A stretch of 64,000 bases of DNA from Pseudopedobacter saltans DSM 12145 (GCF_000190735.1 NC_015177.1:2542001-2606000), one strand, 5' to 3'; numbered from the stretch's first letter, positions 27,165-36,659 are shown. The notes: generated from the letters alone by a model not told the origin. Program-made: numbers and translations.

Positions 27165-28085
27165 TTATTTAATAGCTTTTTTTACTTGTTGATAAAAATT
27201 TGGTACCGCCTGATACGGATTATAACCCGCAGCAGCCGCTCTCCGCTTTGGTGCAATAGTCTCCAATACTATGTTTCCATTGTAATTATATTTCTTTAAG
27301 ATTGCACTTATTTTATTCAGATCTATTGCTTCAGGATCATTAGGCCGTTGAATGTTTTCCTTCAACAAAAAGTTAAATGCATAAGGCATTACTTTATCTA
27401 TTTCAGAATATGCATCGCCAACTAAAAAATATCCGGTATCTACTAATACACCAAAGGATTTAGAATTAACTTTCTTAACCAGATTAATTGTCTGATCCGC
27501 AGTTTGTAAAAAATCACCGTGATTTTGGACAACCAAACGTACCCCTTTCTTTTGAGCATATTCTGCACAAATACGCATGCTTTTCACCATTTGCTCAGTA
27601 AACTTCTCGCGCTCTTTTTCCTGCTCTTCTGATAGTGCTGCTCCCGAAAAAACACGCACCACCGGAGAACCCAACTTTACTGCTACGTCAATCCAGTCCT
27701 TTACCAGGTTAATATCTTCATTTAATTTAACCTGATCTGTAGTAGCAAAATCATTTCTAACTCCTAAGCTCACTATCGGAAGTTTTAGCTTTCCCGCTTC
27801 ATGTTTAATTTGATTAATTTCTTCGTCAGTTGGTACTTTAGGATAGGAAGGAAAAAAATAGCCTGTAATACTCACCGCATCAAATTGGTTATCAGCAGCA
27901 ATTTTCAAAAAATCCATTAAGGAAATACCCTCAGCCCTTCCCTTTATTTTATCATTGAGTAACTTATTAAATGAATAAGATTCCAACGCAAAGGTTTTTA
28001 CCTGTTTACTTTGACCGGAACAGAAACTTCGTAAACAACATAATAAACCTATAATTATTACTGATTGTATGTGCTTAAATTTCAT
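27165..28085 (-). CDS. Exported sugar phosphate isomerase/epimerase-like TIM barrel, paralogue 1 (most divergent)
   Basis: A 306-residue exported barrel protein, signal peptide ending near CSGQ. It keeps SITGYFFPSYP, SLGVRNDFATTD, VVQNHGDF (Q187-N188-H189), VLVDTGYF and VLETIAPKRR, but differs from the other three at many positions. In the segment after the fourth strand, GPIP is replaced by GAALSEEQ. It may act on a different substrate or step. It begins 48 bases after the DUF1080-alginate lyase gene and is 7 bases from paralogue 2. Confidence 0.82.
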   Translation of the reverse strand: MKFKHIQSVIIIGLLCCLRSFCSGQSKQVKTFALESYSFNKLLNDKIKGRAEGISLMDFLKIAADNQFDAVSITGYFFPSYPKVPTDEEINQIKHEAGKLKLPIVSLGVRNDFATTDQVKLNEDINLVKDWIDVAVKLGSPVVRVFSGAALSEEQEKEREKFTEQMVKSMRICAEYAQKKGVRLVVQNHGDFLQTADQTINLVKKVNSKSFGVLVDTGYFLVGDAYSEIDKVMPYAFNFLLKENIQRPNDPEAIDLNKISAILKKYNYNGNIVLETIAPKRRAAAAGYNPYQAVPNFYQQVKKAIK

Positions 28086-28133
28086 TTTTTCACTGTTTAA
28101 TAACCAATCTAAAATGCGATAAATTCTACCAAA

Positions 28134-30488
28134 CTATTTTTTCATGATTGTCGGCAAACCTATATTTCCGATTTCGCCATGTGTTAAAGTTTCCCAAACC
28201 ATATGATGATCTACTCCTGTCGGTCTGTTTTTAGGAATTACAGCTTTCATATAAGGTAAACTCATACCTAATCTGTTTACATAATGATTATAAGCTATTT
28301 CCCATGTTTTCAAATAAGAGAACTCTAAATTCTCAGGTTTTGGTTTATTATTGGGCGCTAAATATTGTGCTGTAAATTCCAGTGCAGCCACCATTCTTTT
28401 AGCTTCCTCTGCATATAAATCCAAACCTTGTTGCCTTGCTGTTTCTGCAGCATTTGCGATGGATGCAAACGCCATTCCCGGATGGTGTGCATCACGGGCA
28501 GTTTCTTGTAAAATACCATCAACCAGTTCCGGCATCAACCCTTTGTTACTCCAAATTGCTGGCCCACATCCTGGAGGCTCAATAGGAGTTGGTCCGTCAG
28601 ATTTTAAATAGATATAGGCTTTTGTTCTTCCTCTCCACATTTTTATACCTAAATCATAAATAGCTCTGTCATCATTAAAAACACCTATGTTAATCAATGC
28701 TTCTGCCATTGCAAGTTCCTTATTCCCATTTTCACAATCTCCCTGAACAAGAGAAGGCACATACTGTACTCTTAGCATATTTTGAAACTTAGCAACGTCA
28801 CTATCAGACCAGCCATTAAAAGTATATCTGATAATTTCTGCTGCTCTTGGCCAAACAGAACCTGTCCATGCTGCCTGAATTGGGCCGTTAGCATAATTAT
28901 GTCCGCCTACTAAATTTTTAGACCATGCATTCATAATCTGAATAGCATTCTCAGCATAAACTTTATTACCTGTAATTGCCCACATCAAAGCCTGAGAATA
29001 GGCAGCAGCACAATCATTTTGTTCGTCTTTACAACCCAAATTAGGATTAGAATAAGGGCCACAAGAAACAGTATCTCTTGGCTGAGCTCTATAATCTAAA
29101 GCTCCAAAAGGACTATTTTTTAAAGCTTCAAAAGCTGATTTCTGCGGCTCAATACCTGCTGCTACTCTTCTCTTTAATTCTGCTAGCTGAGCACCATTTA
29201 CCAAAACTCCCGGATGGATAAAGCCTGCAGATTTGGCCGGTTTACCACTTGGGTCAGCAGTAAGAGATACTGTAACATTTGCATAAGCCGGATTTTTTTC
29301 TCCTACATAGGTTGGATCAGCTTTTTTCTTACTACTTCCACCTTTCCTCACAACAGCTTTTGTATCTGCAGCTTCGCCATTCTTATTACCGGCGCCGCCT
29401 TTCTTCTCTCCTGTCCCCATCTCCTCTCCTGAACCGCCTTTTTTACCGCCACCACCAGATTTCCCACCTTTACTTCCGCCTTTTTTCTCTTCAGATCCCG
29501 CTACAAATGCCTTTTCTGTTCCTTTAATCGTTTTATCTACCAACCAAATATTTCTAAATTGATAAGCGGTTCCATGTTCTTGCAGATAAACCGGACCAAC
29601 ACCTGCTTCCCCTAATTTTCCGGTAGATCCTTTCACTTCTTCCAGCTCAAGATCTTTATAAATAGTTACACCATTGTGTACTACCGTAATCTTAGCATTT
29701 GCTGTCTTTTTAGTACCCGTTGCATCAAAACGAGGGGCCTGAAAATCTATATCTAAGGTTTGCCACTGAAACGGAGGAAAAGCGACATTAACGCTTGGGT
29801 TTGTAGCTGGCTTTGAAATATTACCCATTGCTATTGGTGCGGGTTGGCCAAACGCATCTTTGATATTTACTTCGTATCTGGACATCAGATAAACACCGCC
29901 ATTGGTAACTTGACCTAATAATCTAAATTCAAGATGTAACTTAATATCTCCGAATTTTTGCTTGGTCATAATGGAATGGGCTCCGGGAACTGCTTCCAGT
30001 ATTCCTTCAGGTAAAATTTTCCAGTTGTCTGCCGGTCCACTTCCGTCAATCCATTCTTTTTCTCCCGCTTTACTCCAGGCATTTAGATCTTTTCCATTGA
30101 AAAGTACGACAGCACCCTTTGGCGCCTTCTCTCCCATTGTTGGGGAAGTTCTAAAATATTTGGACATCGAAAGTTTTTCTGCCCCTTTTGTAAGCATCAA
30201 CTTGTCTTTTTCTACTTTCCCTTCCCAACCATCACCAGATAATGTGAGAACATTACCATCTTTTTTTCCTGACAACATTACCAGAGGTTTATTTTTTAAC
30301 GTAATATCGTCAAGTAATTGTCCTTTGTAATCTCCCTCTTTACCAATAAAAATTTGTACAAAGCGTTCTCCCTTTGCATCTTTCCAGTCTCCAACGTAAA
30401 GGTCGTTAATATTAGTAACCTGTGCCTTCAGACTTTGTACTGTAATAAACAGTAACATCAAACTTGCTATTAAGCTTATCTTCTTCAT
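28134..30488 (-). CDS. Exported fusion of DUF1080 and alginate-lyase-like domain with a Gly/Lys/Ser linker
   Basis: A 784-residue exported protein. Signal peptide 1-22; a small beta domain at about 25-115; a DUF1080 sandwich at about 122-318 (GAVVLFNGKDLNAW, then TNGGVYLMSRYEV); a low-complexity Gly/Lys/Ser/Glu linker at about 325-395; and an alpha-barrel of the alginate-lyase superfamily at about 415-784. The last domain shows NYANGP, CENGNKELAMAEA and ARDAHHPGMAF, with Asn, His and Tyr suited to a uronate lyase; PL38-type glucuronan lyases are possible relatives. Joining a lyase that makes unsaturated or shortened oligosaccharides to a 3-keto-glycoside-cleaving domain is unusual. It lies directly downstream of susD, so it is likely to act on what SusCD binds. 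Confidence 0.85.
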   Translation of the reverse strand: MKKISLIASLMLLFITVQSLKAQVTNINDLYVGDWKDAKGERFVQIFIGKEGDYKGQLLDDITLKNKPLVMLSGKKDGNVLTLSGDGWEGKVEKDKLMLTKGAEKLSMSKYFRTSPTMGEKAPKGAVVLFNGKDLNAWSKAGEKEWIDGSGPADNWKILPEGILEAVPGAHSIMTKQKFGDIKLHLEFRLLGQVTNGGVYLMSRYEVNIKDAFGQPAPIAMGNISKPATNPSVNVAFPPFQWQTLDIDFQAPRFDATGTKKTANAKITVVHNGVTIYKDLELEEVKGSTGKLGEAGVGPVYLQEHGTAYQFRNIWLVDKTIKGTEKAFVAGSEEKKGGSKGGKSGGGGKKGGSGEEMGTGEKKGGAGNKNGEAADTKAVVRKGGSSKKKADPTYVGEKNPAYANVTVSLTADPSGKPAKSAGFIHPGVLVNGAQLAELKRRVAAGIEPQKSAFEALKNSPFGALDYRAQPRDTVSCGPYSNPNLGCKDEQNDCAAAYSQALMWAITGNKVYAENAIQIMNAWSKNLVGGHNYANGPIQAAWTGSVWPRAAEIIRYTFNGWSDSDVAKFQNMLRVQYVPSLVQGDCENGNKELAMAEALINIGVFNDDRAIYDLGIKMWRGRTKAYIYLKSDGPTPIEPPGCGPAIWSNKGLMPELVDGILQETARDAHHPGMAFASIANAAETARQQGLDLYAEEAKRMVAALEFTAQYLAPNNKPKPENLEFSYLKTWEIAYNHYVNRLGMSLPYMKAVIPKNRPTGVDHHMVWETLTHGEIGNIGLPTIMKK

Positions 30489-30489
30489 T

Positions 30490-30550
30490 TGATTTGTTTT
30501 TCGTCTTTCTTTATTCGTTGTTCTTTTGTAGTTATTTGTTACTCATCGTT
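30490..30550. repeat. Low-complexity word repeats between susD and the fusion gene
   Basis: Composed of variants of ttattcgttgttc and ttgttactcatcgtt, followed by caactcttcactttcaac. Same style as 18366-18466. Confidence 0.4.
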
Positions 30551-30586
30551 ATCACCTTCAACTCTTCACTTTCAACTAACGCTCAA

Positions 30587-32368
30587 TTAGTTCCCATCAA
30601 AACCCGGATTTTGTGGCATTTTTGTCGTTAAATTTGCATCAATTACAGATTGAGGTATTGCAAACAAAGTATCTCTATCCGCTAGATTTTTGCTCACTTT
30701 GTTCCAATCGCGTACCCTTCTCAAAAAGAAATCTTTCCCCCCCATTCTTAACAGCGTATATCTTCTGTGTTCTTCAAGCAGTAACTCCCTGGAACGTTCA
30801 TCAAGAATATAATCTAAGAAACTTGTCCTGGTTGATCCAAAATTTGCAATGATAACCCTTTTTGCATTTGCCCGATCTCTTAACAGATTAATATCATCTG
30901 CTGCACCTTGTAAATCACCTAAAAGACCTTTTGCCTCTGCCCTGATAAGGATGGTTTCTGCCAGGCGCATATATATTTGATCCTGATGCGATTCTGTTGT
31001 ATTTGGAAATCCCGGATCGCAATAAGAAAATTTCAGGCTATGCGGCCAATCATTGTTATTGGCAGCAGTTTCAGAAAGCAAAGAATAATTAACCGCACCA
31101 CTCTTAGTCTTATCTCCACAATTATTGATATTACTTTGTGCAATACCGGTTGCCACCCAAACGGTGTCTCCTAAAGCCCAGGGCTTTTTTGTTCCGGAGT
31201 TTGTCAATCCTGTAAAATTATCCTCAGCAGTTACAATATAATACTTTCTTATAGCGAATTCCGATCCTCTTTGATCTATCTTCTTCGCGGCAACATCACT
31301 AGATGCATCATAAAGTTGTAAGGCTTTTTTTGTGGTGGTTTGTCTGCTCCATCCTCTTCCCCCTCTTGCATCGGTAGCAGTTAAAAAACCTGATCTTGCC
31401 ATATATTTTGCATTGGGATATCTCATCATCGTCTCATGTCTCATCAAATTTTCTCCACCCCCAATCACATTACGTTCCCATTGCATTACCCACAGAGCTT
31501 CTGTATTTCCATCTGTAATATTCGTTTTAGCGGGATTAAACATATCCATAAACGCCACACCAGGTTTATCCAATCCGGAACCATATCTGGCTGTAACGAG
31601 TCTATATGGTCCTTCATTTATGCATTTATTTGACCATATTAAAGCAGAATCCGCCTTTCCAACTGCCAGATAAGTTTCTGCCAAATAAGTTTGTGCCACA
31701 CCACGTGTCATACGTCCAGCCTTTGCAGGTAACCATGGTAAATTTTCAGCTCCATATTTAAAATCTTCAATCATCAATCTTCTGATAACAGCTACTTTAT
31801 CTCTTGTAACATCTGTCATAATGTTATTTCCGGTTATTTCTTCTGTCATTAAGGGAACATCTCCCCACAGATAAGTAAGGTGTCTATAGGCCCAGGCTCG
31901 CATGGTTCTGGCCTCCGCAACAATCCGTTCTTTGGTACCCGGAGTACCCCAATTAATATTAGCCTTTTCTGCTCTTGATATAATTGCATTGGCTGAACTT
32001 ACTGTTTTATAGAGCCAAAGAAATACTTTATCCACATTAGGGTCTGAAGAAGTGTTTTTTGTCCAGTCTGCTATAATGGTAGACAGTCCTCCTGTATTGC
32101 TTCCGGAGGCTATATTGTCCGTACCTGCCAGAAAGATAGTGGCTGCCAGATCTATTGTACCAAAACCAGTAGTATAATTTAATCCGTCACGCTCTTTTCT
32201 TGCCAGTGAATATAAACCATTAATACCTGCATCAAAACCTTCCGCAGAGGTATACAATACATCTGCTGTAACAAAATGTGGCGGTCTTTCTACCAGCTTA
32301 TCTTCTGAACAGGAGAAAATAGCTGTAATCAACATCAATCCTGATAATTTATTTAAAATCTTTTTCAT
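30587..32368 (-). CDS. susD: SusD/RagB-family outer-membrane glycan-binding lipoprotein
   Basis: A 593-residue lipoprotein (lipobox before C20 in IFSCSED). The N-terminal SusD-like domain contains ARTMRAWAYRHLTYLWGDVPL, and the RagB domain ends with YILDERSRELLLEEHRRYTLLRMG near the C terminus, both diagnostic for the family. SusD proteins cap the SusC barrel and capture oligosaccharides at the cell surface. It starts 11 bases after susC, the usual arrangement. Ligand unknown. The name denotes the family, not starch specificity. Confidence 0.93.
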   Translation of the reverse strand: MKKILNKLSGLMLITAIFSCSEDKLVERPPHFVTADVLYTSAEGFDAGINGLYSLARKERDGLNYTTGFGTIDLAATIFLAGTDNIASGSNTGGLSTIIADWTKNTSSDPNVDKVFLWLYKTVSSANAIISRAEKANINWGTPGTKERIVAEARTMRAWAYRHLTYLWGDVPLMTEEITGNNIMTDVTRDKVAVIRRLMIEDFKYGAENLPWLPAKAGRMTRGVAQTYLAETYLAVGKADSALIWSNKCINEGPYRLVTARYGSGLDKPGVAFMDMFNPAKTNITDGNTEALWVMQWERNVIGGGENLMRHETMMRYPNAKYMARSGFLTATDARGGRGWSRQTTTKKALQLYDASSDVAAKKIDQRGSEFAIRKYYIVTAEDNFTGLTNSGTKKPWALGDTVWVATGIAQSNINNCGDKTKSGAVNYSLLSETAANNNDWPHSLKFSYCDPGFPNTTESHQDQIYMRLAETILIRAEAKGLLGDLQGAADDINLLRDRANAKRVIIANFGSTRTSFLDYILDERSRELLLEEHRRYTLLRMGGKDFFLRRVRDWNKVSKNLADRDTLFAIPQSVIDANLTTKMPQNPGFDGN

Positions 32369-32379
32369 TTTTGTTCATC

Positions 32380-35337
32380 TTATAAGCCAAACCTTAAACC
32401 TAACATGTATTCTCTTTGTAATGGCACAGCTCTCTGCGCATCCAATTCAGGATCTAAAGCTCCCCATTTGGTAATGGTGAACAAGTTCTTACCTGTAAAA
32501 TAGAAATCTAAAGAATTAATTTTCGCTCTGCTTAGTAGTTTTTTACCCACAGCATATGTTAACGTAATATCCTTCACCCTTACAAAGTCTGCACTTTCGT
32601 AAACACTTGGTGTGATACCTTTACCCAGGTACCTGGTCGCCTGATTACTATTAGACCAGAAACTGTTAATAGGATTTTCCGGTGTCCAGAATTCTCGGAC
32701 AATCAGGTAATTACGATCTTTGTATGGATTCGCCTTGATCGCTCCAACTTTTCCATACATAAATACAGACAGTCCAAATTGTTTGTATTTAAAATTATTT
32801 GTAAAACCCCATGTAAAGTTAGGTTCCTGATCGCCTAACAGCTGTCTGTCTCCCGGGTCATACACTCCATTCTGATTATAATCGTCATATTTTGCATAAC
32901 CAGGTTTTGCGCCATATTTAGTTGCTTCAGTCGCTTCATCCATTTGCCATACACCTATAAATTTATAATCAAAATTCGTTTTGATAGGTTGACCTATAAA
33001 CCAACCATTAGCAATATCATCTTTACCATCACCATATAAATCCACAATCTTGGTTTTTATAAAGGCAAAGTTCAGATTAGAATTCCAAGAGAAAGACTTT
33101 TTAGTAATGTTGTTTGAATTCACCATAAATTCAATCCCATCGTTCTGTGTTTTTCCAATATTCTGGAATACACTATTCACCCCATGCACTGCTGATATTG
33201 CTCTTTTCAACAACAGATCGGAAGTTTTATTTCTGTAAACATTGATTTCTCCGGTAATCCTGGAATTTAATATTCCAAAGTCCAAACCTATATTTAATGC
33301 TCTGGTTGTTTCCCATCCCAGATTAGCTGTTCCCAAAGTTGCAGGAAGATAACCCGGAGCCATTGTAGTTCCATCAACGTAATCCCCTCCACCCAATTGC
33401 GAAAGCGTTTGATAAGGGCTGATTGCCTGATTGCCATTTTCACCGTAAGACACTCTCAACTTCAAATTATTTACAGTTTGTTTCGCACCGGCAAAAAAAG
33501 CCTCATTCATGATATTCCATCCTAACGCCACTGAAGAGAATACGCCATATTTTTTGTTCTCTCCAAAGCCCGAGAATCCATCCCTACGAACAGTCCCTGT
33601 AAACAAATAGCGACTGTCATATGAATAATTCAATCTAAACATTTGCGAAATAAGAGCAGTTTTCAAATAAGAATAAGAAGGAACAATCTTACTTGCCTGA
33701 GTTATTCCGTAATAAGAAAGGAAATCATTGGCAAATCCCTCTCCATTTAATGTGGCGATTTTATTTTCCTTACCCTCGAATGAATAAAGTCCAGTCAAAA
33801 ATAAACTGTGCTTCGCAAAATCCCTTTTGTAGGAAACTACATTCTCTACCGTGTATGAAAATTTTTGCCCTGCATTGGTTTCACTTTCGCCCTTTAAACT
33901 TCCGCTCTTACCTGTATTGGAACCTCTATACCAGTTTTTTTCCGACGATTCATATTGCAAACCAGTATTCAATCTATAAGACAAGCCTTTCACCTGAGGA
34001 ATAGTGATATTTACATAATTCATTGTAGAAGCATTATATCTAACTTTCAAATCGTCGTACAACAAGTTTTCTATCGGATTAATCTTCCTTGGATCATCTG
34101 CAATTGGCTTAATATTAACGCTACCATCCGGATTAAAAGGAACTGACAAGGGTGACTTATTGAATAAATCGATGTAGGACGGAGATGCTCCACTATTATT
34201 GATTTTCCCCATCATATTACTGCTTCCAATCGTCAACCAATCGGTTACATTAGAAGTTACATTGATACGGGCGTTACCTCTTTTATATTGGTCATTAATT
34301 ACTATACCATTTGTTCCCAAATAAGAAAGACTCGCCGAATAAGAAGTTTTTTCACTCCCCCCTGAAATGGACAAATTATGTTGCTGACTATTTCCTGATT
34401 TTGTAATCAGATCTTTCCATGACCAGTCTCTCCAGGAACCTGAATTGTATACGTCAAGCTCCGATTGGGTCATAGCCGGATCATCATCGGTTCCCGTATT
34501 TAAGGTATTCTTTTTAAATTGATAATATTGTTCGCCATCCATAAACTTTGGAAAGTTTGCAACTTCCTGAAGCGCATAAAAAGCATTGTATTTTAACGAA
34601 ACTTTTCCCTTCGTACCTTTTTTACTTTGGATAAGAATAACCCCATTTGCAGCTCTGGATCCGTATATCGCAGCGGAACTTGCATCTTTTAAAATCTCAA
34701 TACTTTCGACTTCATTGGGATTAATATCTGACAGGCTCCCGTTAAATGCAATACCATCTAAAATAATCAAAGGATCGTTACTTGCACTTATAGAACTTCT
34801 CCCCCTTATGAGCATAACGGCTCCGCTCTCTGGATTAGAGCCCGCTTCAGTCGCAGAGACATTTAAACCTGCTGCGGCACCTTGTATAAGCTGTACAACA
34901 TCTGTTCGAACCATATTCTCAATCCTATCTTTTGGTATTGAAGTTACCGCCCCTGTTACATCGCTTTTTTTCTGTGTTCCATATCCAACTACAACAACTT
35001 CATCTAAATCTTTATTGGCAACAGACATATTTACATTAATAACCGCATTGCTTCCTACCGTTATCTCCTTATCTTCAAAACCCAGATACTTGAAAACCAA
35101 TACAGATCCATTATTCGCTTTAATCTCATAATGGCCATTAACATTTGAAATAGCACTAGCTGAAGAACCTTTCACCTTTACATTCACTCCAGGCAAAACT
35201 TCTCCTTTGTCGTCTTTTATTGTTCCGGAAACAGAAGATGCCTGTTGTTTCTGCGCATGAATAGGCAACGAAATGGATAATAAGACCATCCAAAGCAAAC
35301 ATCTCGAGAATACAATCTTATGAAAATCAGATTTCAT
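32380..35337 (-). CDS. susC: SusC/RagA-family TonB-dependent outer-membrane transporter
   Basis: A 985-residue outer-membrane receptor. Signal peptide 1-29; a carboxypeptidase-regulatory-like domain (34-112, GTIKDDKGEVLPGVNVKVKG); then VVVGYGTQKKSDVTGAV and the plug domain, with DPLIILDGIAF and IEILKDASSAAIYGSRAANGVI, the standard SusC plug signature. The remainder is a 22-strand-type barrel ending in MLGLRFGL. There is no N-terminal sigma/anti-sigma interaction domain. It is the first gene after lacI, with a 16-base palindromic operator 64 bases upstream of the ATG. It imports the oligosaccharide handled by the rest of the locus. Confidence 0.95.
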   Translation of the reverse strand: MKSDFHKIVFSRCLLWMVLLSISLPIHAQKQQASSVSGTIKDDKGEVLPGVNVKVKGSSASAISNVNGHYEIKANNGSVLVFKYLGFEDKEITVGSNAVINVNMSVANKDLDEVVVVGYGTQKKSDVTGAVTSIPKDRIENMVRTDVVQLIQGAAAGLNVSATEAGSNPESGAVMLIRGRSSISASNDPLIILDGIAFNGSLSDINPNEVESIEILKDASSAAIYGSRAANGVILIQSKKGTKGKVSLKYNAFYALQEVANFPKFMDGEQYYQFKKNTLNTGTDDDPAMTQSELDVYNSGSWRDWSWKDLITKSGNSQQHNLSISGGSEKTSYSASLSYLGTNGIVINDQYKRGNARINVTSNVTDWLTIGSSNMMGKINNSGASPSYIDLFNKSPLSVPFNPDGSVNIKPIADDPRKINPIENLLYDDLKVRYNASTMNYVNITIPQVKGLSYRLNTGLQYESSEKNWYRGSNTGKSGSLKGESETNAGQKFSYTVENVVSYKRDFAKHSLFLTGLYSFEGKENKIATLNGEGFANDFLSYYGITQASKIVPSYSYLKTALISQMFRLNYSYDSRYLFTGTVRRDGFSGFGENKKYGVFSSVALGWNIMNEAFFAGAKQTVNNLKLRVSYGENGNQAISPYQTLSQLGGGDYVDGTTMAPGYLPATLGTANLGWETTRALNIGLDFGILNSRITGEINVYRNKTSDLLLKRAISAVHGVNSVFQNIGKTQNDGIEFMVNSNNITKKSFSWNSNLNFAFIKTKIVDLYGDGKDDIANGWFIGQPIKTNFDYKFIGVWQMDEATEATKYGAKPGYAKYDDYNQNGVYDPGDRQLLGDQEPNFTWGFTNNFKYKQFGLSVFMYGKVGAIKANPYKDRNYLIVREFWTPENPINSFWSNSNQATRYLGKGITPSVYESADFVRVKDITLTYAVGKKLLSRAKINSLDFYFTGKNLFTITKWGALDPELDAQRAVPLQREYMLGLRFGL

Positions 35338-35400
35338 GATGGATACGTTTAAGTTTATAATATTAATAATTGGTGCTGTTTGATATTAAAATCAAATAAC

Positions 35401-35416
35401 CTGCAAACGTTTGCAG
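35401..35416. promoter_or_regulatory. LacI-family operator upstream of susC
   Basis: Perfect 16-base palindrome CTGCAAACGTTTGCAG with the central CG typical of LacI-family sites. On the minus strand a TTTG (35393-35396) that could be the -33 element lies directly beside it. It matches the site at 36660-36675 exactly and that at 36531-36542 in its 12-base core. Confidence 0.85.
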
Positions 35417-35438
35417 ATTACATAGGTAAAAAATAAAT

Positions 35439-35481
35439 ATTTGTTTTCCAAAAAAAATTAAATGTTTTTTGGAAAACAAAT
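35439..35481 (-). terminator. Strong inverted repeat, probable lacI terminator
   Basis: Perfect 17-base arms (35439-35455 and 35465-35481) with a 9-base loop; arm sequence ATTTGTTTTCCAAAAAA. On the minus strand it lies 26 bases beyond the lacI stop, with A/T tracts on both sides, so it would end lacI transcription before the susC operator. A regulatory palindrome is an alternative. Confidence 0.65.
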
Positions 35482-35506
35482 AGACAAACAGTTGACTTAC
35501 AATAAA

Positions 35507-36523
35507 TTAAAAACTAGACTCTCTTTCAATCAATTCCACAGGCGTGGTTAAAGAGATAAAACTTCTTCCTGTTTTAACCTTATTATCAAGAAGATCCATC
35601 ATCAGAATTGCAGCTTGCTCTCCCATTTCATGAGGAAATTGCTCCACCGAGCTTATTTGAGGGCAACTAATGGTTGTACGATTATCGTTTGAATATCCCA
35701 CTAACTTAAGATCTTTTGGAATATTCAAATTCTTACTTTTTGCGTATTGAATTACAGCTAAAGCAGCAGAATCATTACTCGTAAAAAAAGCATCCGGTTT
35801 ATATCTGTCATATAGTTCGCTTACAGATTTAAGTGCATTCTCCTGACTCAATTCATGAAAATGTGCCATTCCTTCTTCAAAGCACTTCTTTTTCTTTACC
35901 AGAGCTTCTTTATATCCATTAAAACGTTCGACATACTGATTGCAAGATAAAGGCCCTCCTATATGCACTATTCTCTCACATCCCTTATCTATTAGATGCA
36001 TAGTAGATTGATACGCTCCAAAAAAATCATCTCCCTTGATTTTATGTGCCTGAAAATTAGTAGGCACTCTGTCATAGAAAATAATAGGCACCCCTTCTTT
36101 CTGATATTCAGAGAAATGCGAGAAGTCTTCTGTGTAAATACTACAGGAAACAATAAGCCCATCTACCCTGGAGGCATTTAATATTTGCACAAGGTTACGT
36201 TCTATTTCCGGCGATTCATTACTTTGACAGATAATCACATTGTAATTAAACTCTTGCAGCTTATTCTGAATAGCAGTTATTACTGCTGACTGAAATGACA
36301 TTGATATCCTGGGAACAATCAACCCAATTGTTTTTGACCGACTATTTCTTAACGCTGCAGCCAATGCATTATAGCGATAACCTAACTTTGTTGCCGCTTC
36401 TTTTACTTTTTGCTTGGTATCTTCACTTATGTGCGGATGGTCACTTAAGGCCCGTGAAACACTGGAAACCGACATACCTACCTCAGCAGCAATATCTTTG
36501 ATTGTTACAGATTGAATTTTCAT
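35507..36523 (-). CDS. LacI-family transcriptional regulator
   Basis: A 338-residue repressor. The N-terminal HTH (about 6-30: VTIKDIAAEVGMSVSSVSRAL) and hinge helix (YNALAAALR) are followed by a periplasmic-binding-like effector domain starting GLIVPRIS. ATG at 36523 is preferred over a TTG 21 bases upstream, which would put the operator inside the coding region. Its own start is preceded by the palindrome at 36531-36542, indicating autoregulation. The same palindrome lies before susC and before the divergent T9SS protein gene, making this the likely local regulator. The effector is probably a sugar released by the pathway. Confidence 0.92.
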   Translation of the reverse strand: MKIQSVTIKDIAAEVGMSVSSVSRALSDHPHISEDTKQKVKEAATKLGYRYNALAAALRNSRSKTIGLIVPRISMSFQSAVITAIQNKLQEFNYNVIICQSNESPEIERNLVQILNASRVDGLIVSCSIYTEDFSHFSEYQKEGVPIIFYDRVPTNFQAHKIKGDDFFGAYQSTMHLIDKGCERIVHIGGPLSCNQYVERFNGYKEALVKKKKCFEEGMAHFHELSQENALKSVSELYDRYKPDAFFTSNDSAALAVIQYAKSKNLNIPKDLKLVGYSNDNRTTISCPQISSVEQFPHEMGEQAAILMMDLLDNKVKTGRSFISLTTPVELIERESSF

Positions 36524-36530
36524 ATAATTC

Positions 36531-36542
36531 GCAAACGTTTGC
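36531..36542. promoter_or_regulatory. LacI-family operator at the lacI start
   Basis: Perfect 12-base palindrome GCAAACGTTTGC ending eight bases before the lacI ATG (minus strand). The flanking bases differ from the 16-base sites, so binding is probably weaker, as suits autoregulation. Confidence 0.8.
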
Positions 36543-36659
36543 AAATTATAAATTTTTTATCTTATATTCGATATAATTTATTCTGAAAATTAACACCGAT
36601 TATAATAATCTTTAGTAAATAATGGTAAAAACAGCAAAATCATAAAAACAACAACATAT

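Noticed and set aside
34586-35131. A 181-codon plus-strand frame opposite susC
   Set aside because: Antisense shadow of the conserved SusC plug region.
36524-36544. TTG start extending the LacI regulator by seven codons
   Set aside because: It would place the operator palindrome inside the coding sequence; the HTH begins normally after the ATG at 36523.
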